Numbered from the stretch's first letter, positions 49,566-60,384 are shown. The stretch is 64,000 nucleotides of DNA from Streptomyces sp. P3 (GCA_016893485.2 JAFEKX020000001.1:1674001-1738000), one strand, 5' to 3'. A program made the numbers and translations. The notes: generated from the letters alone by a model not told the origin.

Positions 49566-50435
49566 ATGCAGTACGGTCCCGCGGTGCGCCGCCGGAAACT
49601 GGGCGCCGAACTGCGCGCGTTGCGTGCGGAGGCGGGGCTCACCAGCGGAGAGGCGGCCCGGCTCGTCGGCTGGCACCAGTCGAAGGTGAGCCGGATCGAG
49701 ACCGGAGCCAGTGGCGTGAAACCACCTGACGTCCGGTTACTTCTGGACGCCTATCAGGTCGGTGACCCACAGCTTCGGGACATGCTCCTGGTGCTCGCGG
49801 GCTCCGACGACATCGGCGGCCGGCATCACTGGTGGCACGCCTATCGCGGTGTACTGCCGCCCGCCTACCGGGACTTCATCAGTCTGGAGTCACAGGCCAG
49901 CACGCTCCGCACCCTGGAGACCTCGGTGGTCCCCGGTCTGCTGCAGACGCCGGAGTACGCCCGGGCGGTGACCCGGGCCGCCGTGGGAGGCCTCGACAAC
50001 GACGGGCCCGAGCGGCTCGACGCGCTGGTGCAGGTGCGGATGGCCAGGCAGGACGTGCTGCGCGCCGATCCGCCGCTGGCGCTGAGCGTGGTCCTCGACG
50101 AGGCGGTGCTGCGCCGGGAGGTGGGCGGTCCCGGCGTGATGGCCCGTCAGCTGGACCGGCTGGTGGAGGCGGCGCGGCTGCCCCAAGTCCGGCTCCAGGT
50201 ACTGCCGTTCGCCGCGGGGGCGCACATCGGCATCACCGGGCCTTTCGTTATTTTCTCCTTTCCGAGCACTTCTGATCTGGACGTGGTTGTTCTCGACCAC
50301 TTGACGAGTAGCCTCTACCTCGAACGGAAAGAAGACCTAGAGGCCTACAGCGAGGCCTTCAGCACCCTTCAGTTCCACGCCCTTTCGCCCGAGGATTCGT
50401 CGGATTACATCGCCGGGATAGGTGACGGCGCGTAA
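49566..50435 (+). CDS. XRE-family regulator with DUF5753 domain
   Basis: 289 residues from ATG 49566. HTH: LGAELRALRAEAGLTSGEAA, then LVGWHQSKVSRIETG. The DUF5753 ligand-like domain follows with LESQASTLRTLETSVVPGLL, QTPEYARAVTRAA and SVVLDEAVLRREVGG, ending at residue 289. Such regulators pair with DUF397 proteins and influence development and antibiotic production in Streptomyces. Nine bases before the DUF397 gene. Intact. Confidence 0.92.
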   Translation: MQYGPAVRRRKLGAELRALRAEAGLTSGEAARLVGWHQSKVSRIETGASGVKPPDVRLLLDAYQVGDPQLRDMLLVLAGSDDIGGRHHWWHAYRGVLPPAYRDFISLESQASTLRTLETSVVPGLLQTPEYARAVTRAAVGGLDNDGPERLDALVQVRMARQDVLRADPPLALSVVLDEAVLRREVGGPGVMARQLDRLVEAARLPQVRLQVLPFAAGAHIGITGPFVIFSFPSTSDLDVVVLDHLTSSLYLERKEDLEAYSEAFSTLQFHALSPEDSSDYIAGIGDGA

Positions 50436-50444
50436 GGAGGCACC

Positions 50445-50669
50445 ATGTCTGCACTGCCTCGGAACGTACCTTCCAGTTCTGAACTGTCCGGTGTGCGGTG
50501 GCTGCGCAGCAGCTACAGCACGGGAGCGAACAACTGCGTCGAGGCGGCTCGTCCGCGCTCAGGCCCCCGCGCGGGGCTGCTCGCCGTACGCGACTCGAAG
50601 GACCCGCAAGGACCCGCCCTGCTGTTCTCCCCCGACAGCTGGACGGGATTCCTCACCGCGTTCCACTGA
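50445..50669 (+). CDS. DUF397 protein
   Basis: 74 residues from ATG 50445 with AAGGAGG upstream. The DUF397 core is RWLRSSYSTGANNCVEAARP ... VRDSKDPQGPALLFSPDSW. A small partner of the preceding XRE regulator; likely an antitoxin-like or regulatory binding partner. Intact. Confidence 0.92.
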   Translation: MSALPRNVPSSSELSGVRWLRSSYSTGANNCVEAARPRSGPRAGLLAVRDSKDPQGPALLFSPDSWTGFLTAFH

Positions 50670-50710
50670 TCTGTCCGCCCGTCAGCGACGCACGGCCGTG
50701 TCACGCCGAC

Positions 50711-51839
50711 TCATGGTCGCGTCTCGCCGATCACACGTACAGCGCGTTCGATCTCGGCCCTGGAGAGGTCCGCTCGGGCGGTCAGCCTGAGCCGTGAGAT
50801 GCCGTCGGGCACGGAAGGAGGACGGAAGCAGCCCACGGCCAGCCCTGCCGTACGGCAGTCGGCCGCCCACTGCACGGCCGCCTCCGGGGACGGCGCACGC
50901 ACCGAGACCACGGCGGCGTCCGGACGTACCGCTTCCAGACCCGCCGCGGTCAGCCGCGTGTGCAGATCACCCGCCACGGCGCGCGCCCGGGCAGCCCGCT
51001 CGGGCTCGCGCCGCAGCAGGGTGAGCGCCGCGAGCGCCGCACCGGCCGCGGCGGGCGCGAGCCCGGTGTCGAAGATGAACGTCCGCGCCGCGTTGACCAG
51101 ATGGTCGATCACCCGGGCCGGCCCGAGCACGGCACCGCCCTGACTCCCCAGCGACTTCGACAGCGTGACCGTCACGACCACGTCCTCGTCGCCCGCGAGC
51201 CCCGCCGCGTACGGCGCCCCCCGCGCCCGCCGTCGCCCAGCACCCCGAGCCCGTGCGCGTCGTCGAGCAGCAGCCCCGCGCCGAACTCCCGGCACGCCTC
51301 GGCCAGCCCGCCCACCGGCGCCGCGTCCCCGTCCACGGAGAACACCGAGTCGGACACGACGACGGCCTGCCCGTCGTGCGTCCGCAGCGCCTTGCGCACC
51401 CCGTCCGGATCGGCGTGTCCTACGACCTGGGTGGCGCCCCGCGCCAGCCGGCAGCCGTCGATGAGGGAGGCGTGGTTGCCCGCGTCGGAGACGATCAGCG
51501 AGCCGTGCGGCGCGAGCGTGGTGACCGCGGCGAGGTTGGCCGCGTACCCGGAGGAGAAGACGAGGGCGGCCTCGAACCCGCTGAACTCGGCCAGTTCGCG
51601 CTCCAGTTGGGCGTGCAGCTCGGTCGTCCCGGTGACAAGCCGCGACCCGGTCGACCCGCCGCCCCAGGTCCGCGCCGCGTCGGCGGCCCCTCGACGACCT
51701 CGGGGTGATGGGCCAGGCCCAGGTAGTCGTTACTCGCGAGATCGAGGAGCGGTGAGTCGGCGGGACGGGGCCGCAGGGTCCGTACGAGCCCGGCCCGGCG
51801 GCGCTGCTCCGCCTGCTCGTCGATCCAGCCGAACGCCAT
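50711..51839 (-). CDS. bioF: 8-amino-7-oxononanoate synthase BioF, frameshifted
   Basis: ATG at 51839 begins [20 protein letters not shown], then [20 protein letters not shown]. Broken at the G run near 51690 and near 51228 (each one base short). The middle has [27 protein letters not shown] and the PLP lysine in [16 protein letters not shown]. About 376 residues. Condenses pimeloyl-thioester with L-alanine, first dedicated biotin ring step. Divergent from bioBAD. Confidence 0.9.
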
Positions 51840-51986
51840 GGTTCCTCCGGGGCTTTTGTAGGCAGTGCACAGACACTAATCGGACGACCGGCCGCCCATG
51901 GTGTGGTGATACCCACACCCCCAGCTCCATGTCTTGTGCATTCTCTCCTTGGCCGCGGGCGGTCCCGTAGGACAGGATCGGGCCTC

Positions 51987-53207
51987 ATGGACCTGCTGAA
52001 CACGCTCGTGGACAAGGGGCTTCGGCGCGAGCTGCCGACCCGCGCGGAAGCTCTCGCCGTCCTCTCCACCTCGGACGACGACCTGTTGGATGTCGTGGCC
52101 GCGGCCGGAAAGGTGCGCCGGCACTGGTTCGGCCGACGGGTGAAGCTCAACTACCTCGTCAACCTCAAGTCCGGCCTGTGCCCCGAGGACTGCTCGTACT
52201 GCTCGCAGCGGCTCGGCTCGAAGGCCGACATCCTGAAGTACACATGGCTGAAACCCGACGATGCCTCGAAGGCGGCGGCGGCCGGTGTGGCGGGTGGCGC
52301 CAAGCGGGTCTGCCTGGTGGCCTCCGGCCGGGGTCCGACGGACCGGGACGTGGACCGGGTCGCGGGCACCATCAAGGCGATCAAGGACCAGAACGAGGGC
52401 GTCGAGGTGTGCGCCTGCCTCGGTCTGCTCTCCGACGGCCAAGCCGACCGGCTGCGCGAGGCCGGTGCGGACGCCTACAACCACAACCTCAACACGTCCG
52501 AGTCGACGTACGGGGACATCACCACCACGCACACGTACGCCGACCGCGTCGACACCGTGCAGAAGGCGCACGCGGCGGGCCTGTCCGCCTGCTCCGGCCT
52601 GATCGCCGGCATGGGCGAGACGGACGAGGACCTGGTCGACGTCGTCTTCTCCCTCCGCGACCTGGACCCCGACTCGGTGCCGGTGAACTTCCTGATCCCG
52701 ATGGAGGGCACCCCGCTCGAGGCCGACTGGCACCTCACCCCGCAGCGCTGTCTGCGCATCCTCGCGATGGTCCGCTTCGTCTGCCCGGACGTCGAGGTCC
52801 GCATCGCGGGCGGCCGCGAGGTCCACCTGCGCACGATGCAGCCCCTCGCCCTGAACCTCGCCAACTCGATCTTCCTCGGCGACTACCTCACCAGCGAGGG
52901 CCAGGCAGGCCACGCCGACCTGGAGATGATCGCGGACGCGGGCTTCGAGGTGGAGGGCGCGGGCGAGGTGACCCTGCCCCAGCACCGGGCGACCGTGACG
53001 GCGGGCGGCTGCGGATCTCACGAAGGCGCGAGCTGCGGCGGGCACGAAGGCGCCGGCTGCGGCGGGCACGAGGGCGCCGGAGTCTGCGGTTCCGCACCCG
53101 CCGCCGCTGCTACGGCCACCCCTGCGCCCCAGGTCGACGAAGTACGCCGTGACCTGGTCTCCGTACGCCGTCGAGGTGCCGGAACGGACATCGCGCCCAA
53201 TGCCTGA
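51987..53207 (+). CDS. bioB: Biotin synthase with Cys/His-rich tail
   Basis: ATG at 51987; 406 residues. Radical SAM motif [16 protein letters not shown], then [27 protein letters not shown] and [14 protein letters not shown]; the 2Fe-2S ligand arginine region is [20 protein letters not shown]. The core ends near residue 335. The rest is a low-complexity tail with three [12 protein letters not shown] repeats ([18 protein letters not shown]) and an Ala/Pro stretch. It inserts sulfur into dethiobiotin. The 3' end overlaps bioA by eight bases. Confidence 0.95.
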   Translation: MDLLNTLVDKGLRRELPTRAEALAVLSTSDDDLLDVVAAAGKVRRHWFGRRVKLNYLVNLKSGLCPEDCSYCSQRLGSKADILKYTWLKPDDASKAAAAGVAGGAKRVCLVASGRGPTDRDVDRVAGTIKAIKDQNEGVEVCACLGLLSDGQADRLREAGADAYNHNLNTSESTYGDITTTHTYADRVDTVQKAHAAGLSACSGLIAGMGETDEDLVDVVFSLRDLDPDSVPVNFLIPMEGTPLEADWHLTPQRCLRILAMVRFVCPDVEVRIAGGREVHLRTMQPLALNLANSIFLGDYLTSEGQAGHADLEMIADAGFEVEGAGEVTLPQHRATVTAGGCGSHEGASCGGHEGAGCGGHEGAGVCGSAPAAAATATPAPQVDEVRRDLVSVRRRGAGTDIAPNA

Positions 53208-54499
53208 CCCGATCGGCCGTCTGCCCGTCCCGGAGCTGCTGGAGCTGGACCGGCGGCACGTCTGGCATCCCTACGGTCCGATGCCGGGCCGGCAGGAACC
53301 GCTCGTCGTGGAGTCGGAGTCGGCGAGCGGGGTGCGGCTCCGACTGGCGGGCGGCGAGGGCGAGTTGGTCGACGGGATGTCGTCCTGGTGGTCGGCGATC
53401 CACGGCTACAACCACCCCCGTGCTCAACGAGGCCGCGCGCGAGCAGCTCGGCCGGATGAGCCATGTCATGTTCGGCGGGCTCACGCACGAGCCCGCCGTA
53501 CGGCTGGCGAAGCTCCTTGTCGACATGTCTCCGGACGGCCTGGAGCACGTCTTCCTCGCCGACTCGGGCTCGGTGTCGGTCGAGGTCGCGGTGAAGATGT
53601 GCCTCCAGTACTGGCGCTCGCTCGGCCGCCCGGCCAAGCAGCGGCTGCTGACCTGGCGCGGCGGCTACCACGGCGACACCTGGCAGCCGATGTCGGTGTG
53701 CGACCCCGAGGGCGGGATGCACGAGCTGTGGTCGGGGGTGCTCCCGCGCCAGGTGTTCGCGGACGCGCCACCGACCGAGTACGAGGAGTCGTACGCCGAC
53801 CAGCTGCGCGAGCTGATCGGGCGGCACGCGCACGAACTGGCCGCCGTGATCGTGGAGCCGGTGGTGCAGGGCGCGGGCGGGATGCGGTTCCACTCCCCCG
53901 CGTATCTGCGGGTGCTGCGCGAGGCGTGCGACGCGCATGACGTGCTGCTGGTGTTCGACGAGATCGCGACGGGTTTCGGCCGCACGGGCGCGCTGTTCGC
54001 GGCCGGCCACGCGGCGGTGACGCCGGACGTGATGTGCGTGGGCAAGGCGCTGACCGGCGGCTATATGACGATGGCGGCGACGCTGTGCACGTCACGCGTG
54101 GCCGAGGGCATCTCGCGGGGCGAGGTACCGGTCCTGGCCCACGGCCCGACCTTCATGGGCAACCCTCTCGCGGCGGCCGTGGCCTGCGCCTCCCTCGAAC
54201 TCCTCCTGAACCAGGACTGGTTGACGGAGGTCAAGCGCATCGAGTCCGGCCTGCGGAAGGGCCTGGCCCCCGCACGGGAGATCCCCGGCGTCCAGGACGT
54301 CCGCGTCCTCGGCGCCATCGGCGTGGTCCAGCTCGACCACGCCGTCGACATGGAGGCCGCGACGGACGCGGCCGTCCGCGAGGGTGTGTGGCTACGGCCG
54401 TTCCGCGACCTCGTCTACACGATGCCGCCGTACGTCACGGGCGACGCCGACCTCGCGCGGATCACCCGCGCGCGGTGCGCGGCGGCACGGGAGGGATGA
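53200..54499 (+). CDS. bioA: Adenosylmethionine-8-amino-7-oxononanoate aminotransferase, frameshifted
   Basis: ATG at 53200. N-terminus [20 protein letters not shown] and [19 protein letters not shown]. One extra C at 53414-53418 shifts the frame; it continues [23 protein letters not shown] site: [13 protein letters not shown] and lysine in [31 protein letters not shown] is the substrate-loop motif. About 432 residues. Uses S-adenosylmethionine as amino donor for DAPA. Confidence 0.94.
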
Positions 54500-54500
54500 C

Positions 54501-55250
54501 ATGCCGGTACTGGTGATCACGGGCACGGGCACGGAGGTCGGCAAGACGATCACCACGGCCGCGGTCGCGGCGGCGGCGCTCGCGTCCGGCCGCACGGTGG
54601 CCGTCCTGAAGGCCGCCCAGACGGGTGTACGGCCGGACGAGCGCGGGGACGCGGACGAGGTCGCGCGGCTCGCGGGCGTCGTGACGGCGACCGAACTCGC
54701 CCGGTATCCCGAGCCGTTGGCCCCCGGCACGGCGGCGCGCAGGGCCGGTCTCGCGCCGGTGCGCCCGCACGAGATCGCCGAGGCCGCCCAGAAGTTGGCC
54801 ACCGAGCACGATCTGGTGCTGGTCGAGGGCGCGGGCGGGCTGCTCGTACGGTTCGACGCGGAGGGCGGCACGCTGGCGGACGCGGCGCGGCTGCTGGACG
54901 CCCCGGTCCTGGTGGTCGCGTCGGCGGGCCTGGGCACCCTGAACACGACGGAACTGACGGCCCGTGAACTCCGCACCCAGGGGCTCGGCTTGCTGGGCGT
55001 GGTGATCGGCAGCTGGCCCAACACACCCGACCTGGCGTCCCGTTGCAATGTGGCGGACCTGCCGGAGGTGTCGGGGGCACCGCTGCTCGGGGCGCTGCCG
55101 GAGGGGGCTGGGGCTCTGCCTCCGGCCGACTTCCGTGCGGCGGCGCCGAGTTGGCTGGCGCCGCCGCTCGACGGATGGTGGGACGCGGACGGGTTCGGGG
55201 ACCGGGAGGCACCGCCGTCCTGGAGCGCCGGCCCGACCCCGGCCGCCTAG
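54501..55250 (+). CDS. bioD: Dethiobiotin synthetase
   Basis: ATG at 54501, one base after the bioA stop codon. 249 residues; P-loop ITGTGTEVGKTITTAA, KAAQTGVRPDERGDADE and VEGAGGLLVRFDAEG. It forms the ureido ring of dethiobiotin with CO2 and ATP. Last gene of bioBAD. Its TAG stop overlaps that of the convergent regulator (CTAG). Confidence 0.95.
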   Translation: MPVLVITGTGTEVGKTITTAAVAAAALASGRTVAVLKAAQTGVRPDERGDADEVARLAGVVTATELARYPEPLAPGTAARRAGLAPVRPHEIAEAAQKLATEHDLVLVEGAGGLLVRFDAEGGTLADAARLLDAPVLVVASAGLGTLNTTELTARELRTQGLGLLGVVIGSWPNTPDLASRCNVADLPEVSGAPLLGALPEGAGALPPADFRAAAPSWLAPPLDGWWDADGFGDREAPPSWSAGPTPAA

Positions 55251-57942
55251 GAAGCCTCCTTCGGCCAGCAGCCGCACCAGTTCGATGCGCGAGCGGATGC
55301 CCAACCGGCTGAAGACACCGCGCAGATGATGGTCGATCGTGCGCGGGCTGAGGGCGAGGCGGACGGCGATCTCGCGGTTGGTGGCGCCCTCGGCGGCCAT
55401 GCGGGCGACCATCAGCTGCTGGGCGGTCAGGCGGGTGGTCGGCGCGAGGTCTCCGGGTGCGGGCAGGGCGGTCGCGGCCACCGGTGTGCCCAGGGCGCGG
55501 AGTTCGGCGCGGGCCTGGGCGGCGCAGTGCGGGGCGCCGAAGGACTCGAAGGCCTCCAGCGAGGTGTGCAGGCGGTCTCGGGCCTCGGTCCGTCGGCGCA
55601 GTCGGCGCAGGGCACCGCCCAACAGCAGCTCGGTGCGGGCCCGTTCGAAGTCACGGGTGCCGCGTGCGTGCAGGTCGAGGGCGATGCGGTAGTGCTCGAC
55701 GGATTCGGCGCCGGGCGCGAGCAGGGCGCGGCAACGGGCGCTCAGGGCAAGGTCGTCGGGGCTGCGGACGGCGCGCGCCCAGCGGTCGTAGTCGGCGTGC
55801 GCGACGCGGGCGATCCGGGTGTCGCCGCTGCGGGCGGCGGCCTCGACGTAGTGCGGGGTGGCCAAGTGCCGTATCGCCCGGTGACCGTGGCCCGGCCCGA
55901 ACCCGGCGAGCGCGCGCAGCCGGGCCGCGGCGGCGGCGAACCGGCCGCTGCTCAGGTCGAGATAGGCGAGCGCCCACTGGGCGAGCGCGGCGGGCAGCCC
56001 GAGCCCCCGTCCCAGGGCGAACGCGCGGGCGGCGGCGGCCCGTTCGCGGCACACGTCCGCGTCGCCGGTGAGCGCGGCGAACATGGCGAGCGCGGCCTGC
56101 AGATGGCAGGCGCCGTTGTCCTGACCGGTGGCGTGCGCCTGCCACAGGGCGTCCGCCGCGGCCGTCTCCGCGGCGCGTGGACGCCCGGTCCAGAACTCGG
56201 CGTACGCCCGGAACTCCATCGCCTGCGCCACGACCACGGTCGTACCCCGGGCCCGTGCCGAGGCCGCCGCGCGCACGGTCGCGGTGGTGGGCGCGGGTGT
56301 GGTCACCGAGCATCAGCGCGGCGATCCCGGCATGGATGAGAAGGGTGGGGTCACCCCGGGCCCACACCGCCCGGCAGCGGCCTTGAGCAGATCCCGCGCA
56401 TCCTCGTACCGCCCCTCGAACGCGGCGACCAACCCCGCGAGCGTCCCATGCGCCACGACCCCCACCCGAGCGGCAACCACCGCCGCCTCCCGACACCGTC
56501 TCAGATCCCCGGTGTAAATGGCGGCTTCGGTAGCGCGGGCGAGGAGGTGAACGACCAGGTCGGGGGCGGGAGTTCGGGAGGTGGCGGTCGAGTGGGGTGG
56601 TTCGGTGATCCGGGGCGCTTCGGCCGCCCGGGGTCTCTCCTGCGCCCCGGTCGTCGCCGCCGGTCCAGGTGCCGCAGCCGATCGGGGCGCCTCGCGCAAA
56701 AAGCTGATCCGGTCGCGCCGGGTACGGATGCCAACCTGGTCGTTCCCAGCACGGATGCCGACCCGCTCGTTTCAGGCACGGAGGCCGATCCGGTCGATCC
56801 CAGCCCAGCCGCTGACCCGGTCACCCCCGGCACCGACGCTACTCGTGTCCCTTCGGCCACGGCGGCCGACCCGGTCACCCCCGGCACAGACGCTGCTCGT
56901 GTCGCTTCAGCCCCGGCGGCCGACCCGGTCATTCCCAGCGCGGACGTCGACCCAGCCGACCCCGATCCAGACGCTGACCCAGCAGACCCCGGCTCAGTCG
57001 CTGACCCAGCCGACCCCGGCACGGACGTTGTCCCGGTCGATCCATCCGCAGCCCCGCCACGCTCCCCCACCCCCGCCGCACCACCGCCATCAGCAGCGCG
57101 TCGAACGCCTCCGCCGCGTTCCCCGAGCGCAACGCGAACACCCCGTGCAACGCGTCGCTGTCCGTCGCGGACGCGAGTCTTCGGGCGCGGTCGCCGTCGC
57201 CGGACTGCCAGGCGTCGGCGGCGGCGCGGTTGAGGAGGCGGGCGTGTTCGTGGGGATCTCGGGTCAGGGTGGCGGCGCGTTCGACGAGGGCGCGGGCGAG
57301 GGTGTGTTCGCCGGCGGCGCGTGCCCGGTGGGCGGCCGTGCGGAGTTCCGCGGTGAGCCGCACGCTGGGGCCGAGCGCGCCCGCGCCCCGGTGCCAGGAA
57401 CGTCGCGGGGTCTCGCCCTCCGCGCGCAACACCCGTGCCAGCAACCGGTGTACGTCCCGCCGGTCCGCCGCCGACCCGGTCTCGTACGCGGCGATCCGCG
57501 TCCACGCGTCACGGAACACCACGCCACCGGCCGTCCCTTGCGCGATCCCGGCCGTCTCGGCGGCGTCCAGACACCTGGTGTCGAGCCGCCCCGCAGCGAC
57601 GGCTCGGAGGAACGCATGGGTGGCGACCGGGTACTGGTCCGCCGCCGCGAGCAGCAGAAGCAGACGTGTGTCGGCGGGCAGCGCCCGGATCTCCCGGCGG
57701 AGCCGGGCCAGCAACTCCGGTGCCAGGCACGCGGGTTCGGTCGGCAGGGGGTCGACGCCCGCGAACTGACGTGGGGTCAGCCGCGAGTGGAGTTCCGCGA
57801 CGGCGCGCGGATCGCCGTAGACCGCGCGCAGTACTCGGATACGGACCCCTTCGGGGAGCGCGGGGTCGTGGGGCCGCCCTGTGTCGGTGCGGCACGGTGG
57901 CGAAGTGCGGTCTAGGGAAGTGGGGTTCACCGGAGTCAGCAC
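55247..57942 (-). CDS. LuxR-family regulator without ATPase domain, several frame breaks
   Basis: GTG at 57942 leads into VRIRVLRAVYGDPRAVAELH and LPADTRLLLLLAAADQYPVA, the part that follows the ATPase in LAL regulators. No Walker A motif is present. A TPR-like helical region follows (ARALVERAATLTRDPHEHAR; later RAYAEFWTGRPRAAETAAAD) and a C-terminal LuxR HTH (LTAQQLMVARMAAEGATNRE, TIDHHLRGVFSRLGIRSRIE). Between them lies a low-complexity linker of SVPGVTGSA-like repeats (56700-57050). Breaks near 57060, 56701 (T run), 56390, 56290 and 55257. About 899 residues. The target is unknown. Confidence 0.75.
56700..57050. repeat. Degenerate tandem repeats inside the regulator gene
   Basis: About 17-18 codon units on the minus strand reading SVPGVTGSAA plus a variable part. 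They show as GACCCGGTCACCCCCGGCAC-like blocks at 56816, 56867 and similar ones to 57020. A coding minisatellite; one frame break lies at each edge. Confidence 0.6.
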
Positions 57943-58057
57943 ACAACTGACGTTACTGGCGAGTTAATTCACCCGTAAAGACCGGCGATTTCACCGATGC
58001 GGCGCGCGTAGAACGGCGCTGACACTCCTGACAACCCCACCCGTATCAGGAGGCATC

Positions 58058-58744
58058 ATGCAGCGCCACAAGCGTCGCATCGCCACGGCCCTGTCGGCCG
58101 TGACCACCTCGCTCCTTCTGTCACTCTCCCTGGCCTCGACGCCCGCTCACGCGGCGAGCCACGACCCGATCGTGTTCGTTCACGGTCTGAGCAGCGACTC
58201 CACCACCTGGGACGACTGGATCGCGGACTTCGAGGCGGACGGCTACTCGTCCTCCGAGCTGTACGCGATCTCCTACGACTGGACGAAGTCGAACGTCACG
58301 ACCGCTTCGACACTCTCGACCTACATCAAGTCCGTCCTCGCCAAGACAGGCGCCTCGAAGGTCGACCTGGTGGTCCACTCCATGGGCGCGCTCAACAGCC
58401 GCTACTACCTCAAGAACCTGGGCGGGACCTCGTACGTCGACGACTTCGTGTCGGTCGCCGGGGTGAACCACGGGACGAGCATCGCCTCGCTCTGCGGCTG
58501 GCTGTACACGTCCTGCAAGGAGATGCAGACGGGGAGTTCGTTCATCACGGCGCTCAACTCAGGTGACGAGACGCCCGGCAGCGTGTCGTACGCGGCCTAC
58601 TGGTCGGACTGCGACGCGGCGATCGACCCGGACACCTCGGCCGAGCTGAGCGGCGCGACCAACGTGGACGTCGGCTGCGTCTCGCACACCGACATGAACA
58701 ACGACCACGGCGTCTACGAGCAGGTCCGGAACTTCATCTCCTGA
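58058..58744 (+). CDS. Secreted triacylglycerol lipase/esterase
   Basis: ATG at 58058 after AGGAGG; 228 residues. Signal peptide with [20 protein letters not shown], cleavage near AHAA. Small alpha/beta hydrolase: oxyanion loop [11 protein letters not shown], nucleophile [15 protein letters not shown] and catalytic histidine in [14 protein letters not shown]. Four cysteines could form two disulfides. Similar in size to Bacillus LipA-type and Streptomyces secreted lipases. Intact. Confidence 0.92.
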   Translation: MQRHKRRIATALSAVTTSLLLSLSLASTPAHAASHDPIVFVHGLSSDSTTWDDWIADFEADGYSSSELYAISYDWTKSNVTTASTLSTYIKSVLAKTGASKVDLVVHSMGALNSRYYLKNLGGTSYVDDFVSVAGVNHGTSIASLCGWLYTSCKEMQTGSSFITALNSGDETPGSVSYAAYWSDCDAAIDPDTSAELSGATNVDVGCVSHTDMNNDHGVYEQVRNFIS

Positions 58745-58873
58745 TCCGGGACCCGGGACCCGGATCGTCTGATCCCGGCCCTGGCCCCTTCCCCGGCGAC
58801 AGCGGGGGTGGTCAAGGGCGGCAGGGGGACAATCCCGGTAGGGACCGGTTTCGGCCCGGTCCGGGAGGTCGCC

Positions 58874-59559
58874 ATGCCGCTACGGTCCGCAGGCTCCGGC
58901 ACAGTGCCGCGCGACGCCGTCCACCACCCGCTGTTCGCCCGTTACTACGCCCGTTTCAGCGTGAGCGCCGAGTCGCGGCTCGGCCTGGCCGGAATGCGGG
59001 ACCGGCTGCTCGCCGGGCTCTCCGGACGGGTGATCGAGATCGGCGCCGGGAACGGCCTGAACTTCGCGCACTATCCGGGCACCGTCTCGGAGGTCGTCGC
59101 GATCGAGCCCGAACGGAATCTGCGCCGGCTCGCCGTCGAATCCGCGCTCCGCTCCGAGGTCCCCGTCGACGTGGCGCCGGGCGCGGCGGAGAAGCTCCCC
59201 GTCAAGAGCGAGGCCTACGACGCGGTCGTGCTGTCGCTGGTGCTGTGCAGCGTGCGCGACGTGCGCGCGCCCTCGCGGAGGTACGGCGGGTGCTGCGGCC
59301 CGGTGGCGTCGTGCGGTTCTTCGAGCACGGCCGGGGTGGCGGACCGGCGATGGCGTTCACCCAGCGCGCCCTGGACCGCACGCTGTGGCCGCCGCTGAAC
59401 GGCGGCTGCCATCTGGCCCGCGACCCGGTCGCCGCACTGCGTGCCACGGGGTTCGAACTCGGGCCGTACCGAAAGGTGTTGATCCCGGAGAAGGGGCCGA
59501 CGCTGCCGACCTCGTACTGCGTCCTGGGTACCGCGTGGCGCCCCGGGGCAGCCGACTGA
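58874..59559 (+). CDS. Class I SAM-dependent methyltransferase, frameshifted
   Basis: ATG at 58874 after GGGAGG. SAM motif I: VIEIGAGNGLNFAHYP; acidic motif AIEPERNL; post motif DAVVLSLVLCSV. The frame breaks in a CG-rich stretch near 59268 (one base short) and continues LAEVRRVLRPGGVVRFFEHG to the stop at 59559. About 228 residues. Resembles the UbiE/phosphatidylethanolamine-type small methyltransferases; the substrate is unknown. Confidence 0.85.
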
Positions 59560-59933
59560 TCACAGGCTCCACTGGCGCAGCTCGCGCGCGATCTCGTCGA
59601 CCGACGCCTCGCCGCTCTTGACCAACCGGGCCAGTTCACGGACCTGTTCGGGCGAGGTGACGACCTTCAGGCCGGAGGCGACGAGATAGGCGTATGCCAC
59701 GGCGGAGGCGAAGAGGGCGTTGGAGCGCTCCAACGCCGGGACGTGGATGAGGAGTTGGAGGCGGCGGCGGCGCGTGCGTGCGGGTTGTCGTAGACCGGGA
59801 CGTCGAATATCTCGGCCTGGTGGCGCGCCACGGCGGCGACGAGCGCGCCCCAGTCGGTGACCTCGGGGTCACCCGGTGTCTTCTGTTCGGCGAGCATCAG
59901 CAGCCAGGCGAGGTCGATCCTGAGGTTGCTCAA
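59560..59933 (-). CDS. Fic/Doc-family toxin, frameshifted
   Basis: TTG at 59933, four bases after the antitoxin stop. Start SNLRIDLAWLLMLAEQKTPG; then DVPVYDNPHARAAA. The C run near 59768 is one base short; the restored protein continues LQLLIHVPALERSNALFASA and VAYAYLVASGLKVV to a stop at 59560. About 125 residues. I recall this sequence type as the toxin of Fic/DOC-like modules in Streptomyces. The HPFx(D/A)GN AMPylation motif is reduced to VPALERSNALFA, so activity may differ. Confidence 0.75.
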
Positions 59934-59937
59934 CGGA

Positions 59938-60177
59938 TCAGCGGCGACCTTCGCGGGGACGCTCCCCGTCGGCGCCGAACTCGTCGGCGAAGACGGACTC
60001 GTACTGCTTCATGAAGTCGGCCGCGGCCTCCACGAACGTGTGGCCGACCTCGCCGGTGTCCTGTCGGACAAGTTCCTCTATGTACCGGTTGACGCTCATG
60101 CCGCGCGCCAGGGCACGTTCACGGGCCGCGCGGGCGGTGCCCTCGTCCACGCGTACGTTCAGCTGGGTCTTCGCCAT
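59938..60177 (-). CDS. CopG/Arc-type antitoxin
   Basis: 79 residues from ATG 60177. N-terminal ribbon-helix-helix: TQLNVRVDEGTARAARERAL and GMSVNRYIEELVRQD. The C-terminal tail has the toxin-binding helix (DFMKQYESVFADEFG). First of an antitoxin-toxin pair; probably autorepresses the operon. Intact. Confidence 0.85.
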   Translation of the reverse strand: MAKTQLNVRVDEGTARAARERALARGMSVNRYIEELVRQDTGEVGHTFVEAAADFMKQYESVFADEFGADGERPREGRR

Positions 60178-60384
60178 ACCCAGACGCTAGCGCCGAATCA
60201 CTAGCACCGGCAAGGGCTCGACCCACGCGGGGGGGGGTGGAGAGTGCCCCTTACATCGGGTGTCCGGGGCCCGACCTGGGGTGGAGACCGCCTCGGTCGC
60301 ACGGGGGATATCGGGTGTGCGGCGCGTCACACTAGGCTCGGCCGGGACCAGGGAGTCGGGCACGTCCCACACGAGGAGGCCGCC

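Noticed and set aside
54462..55246. Minus-strand continuation of the LuxR regulator across bioD
   Set aside because: It would overlap a complete bioD on the other strand for about 750 bp. One extra G near 55257 explains it, giving a stop at 55247 that shares CTAG with bioD.
60228..60238. G run before the ABC ATPase as a phase-variation tract
   Set aside because: It lies in an intergenic region outside any start, and homopolymer lengths in this text are unreliable.
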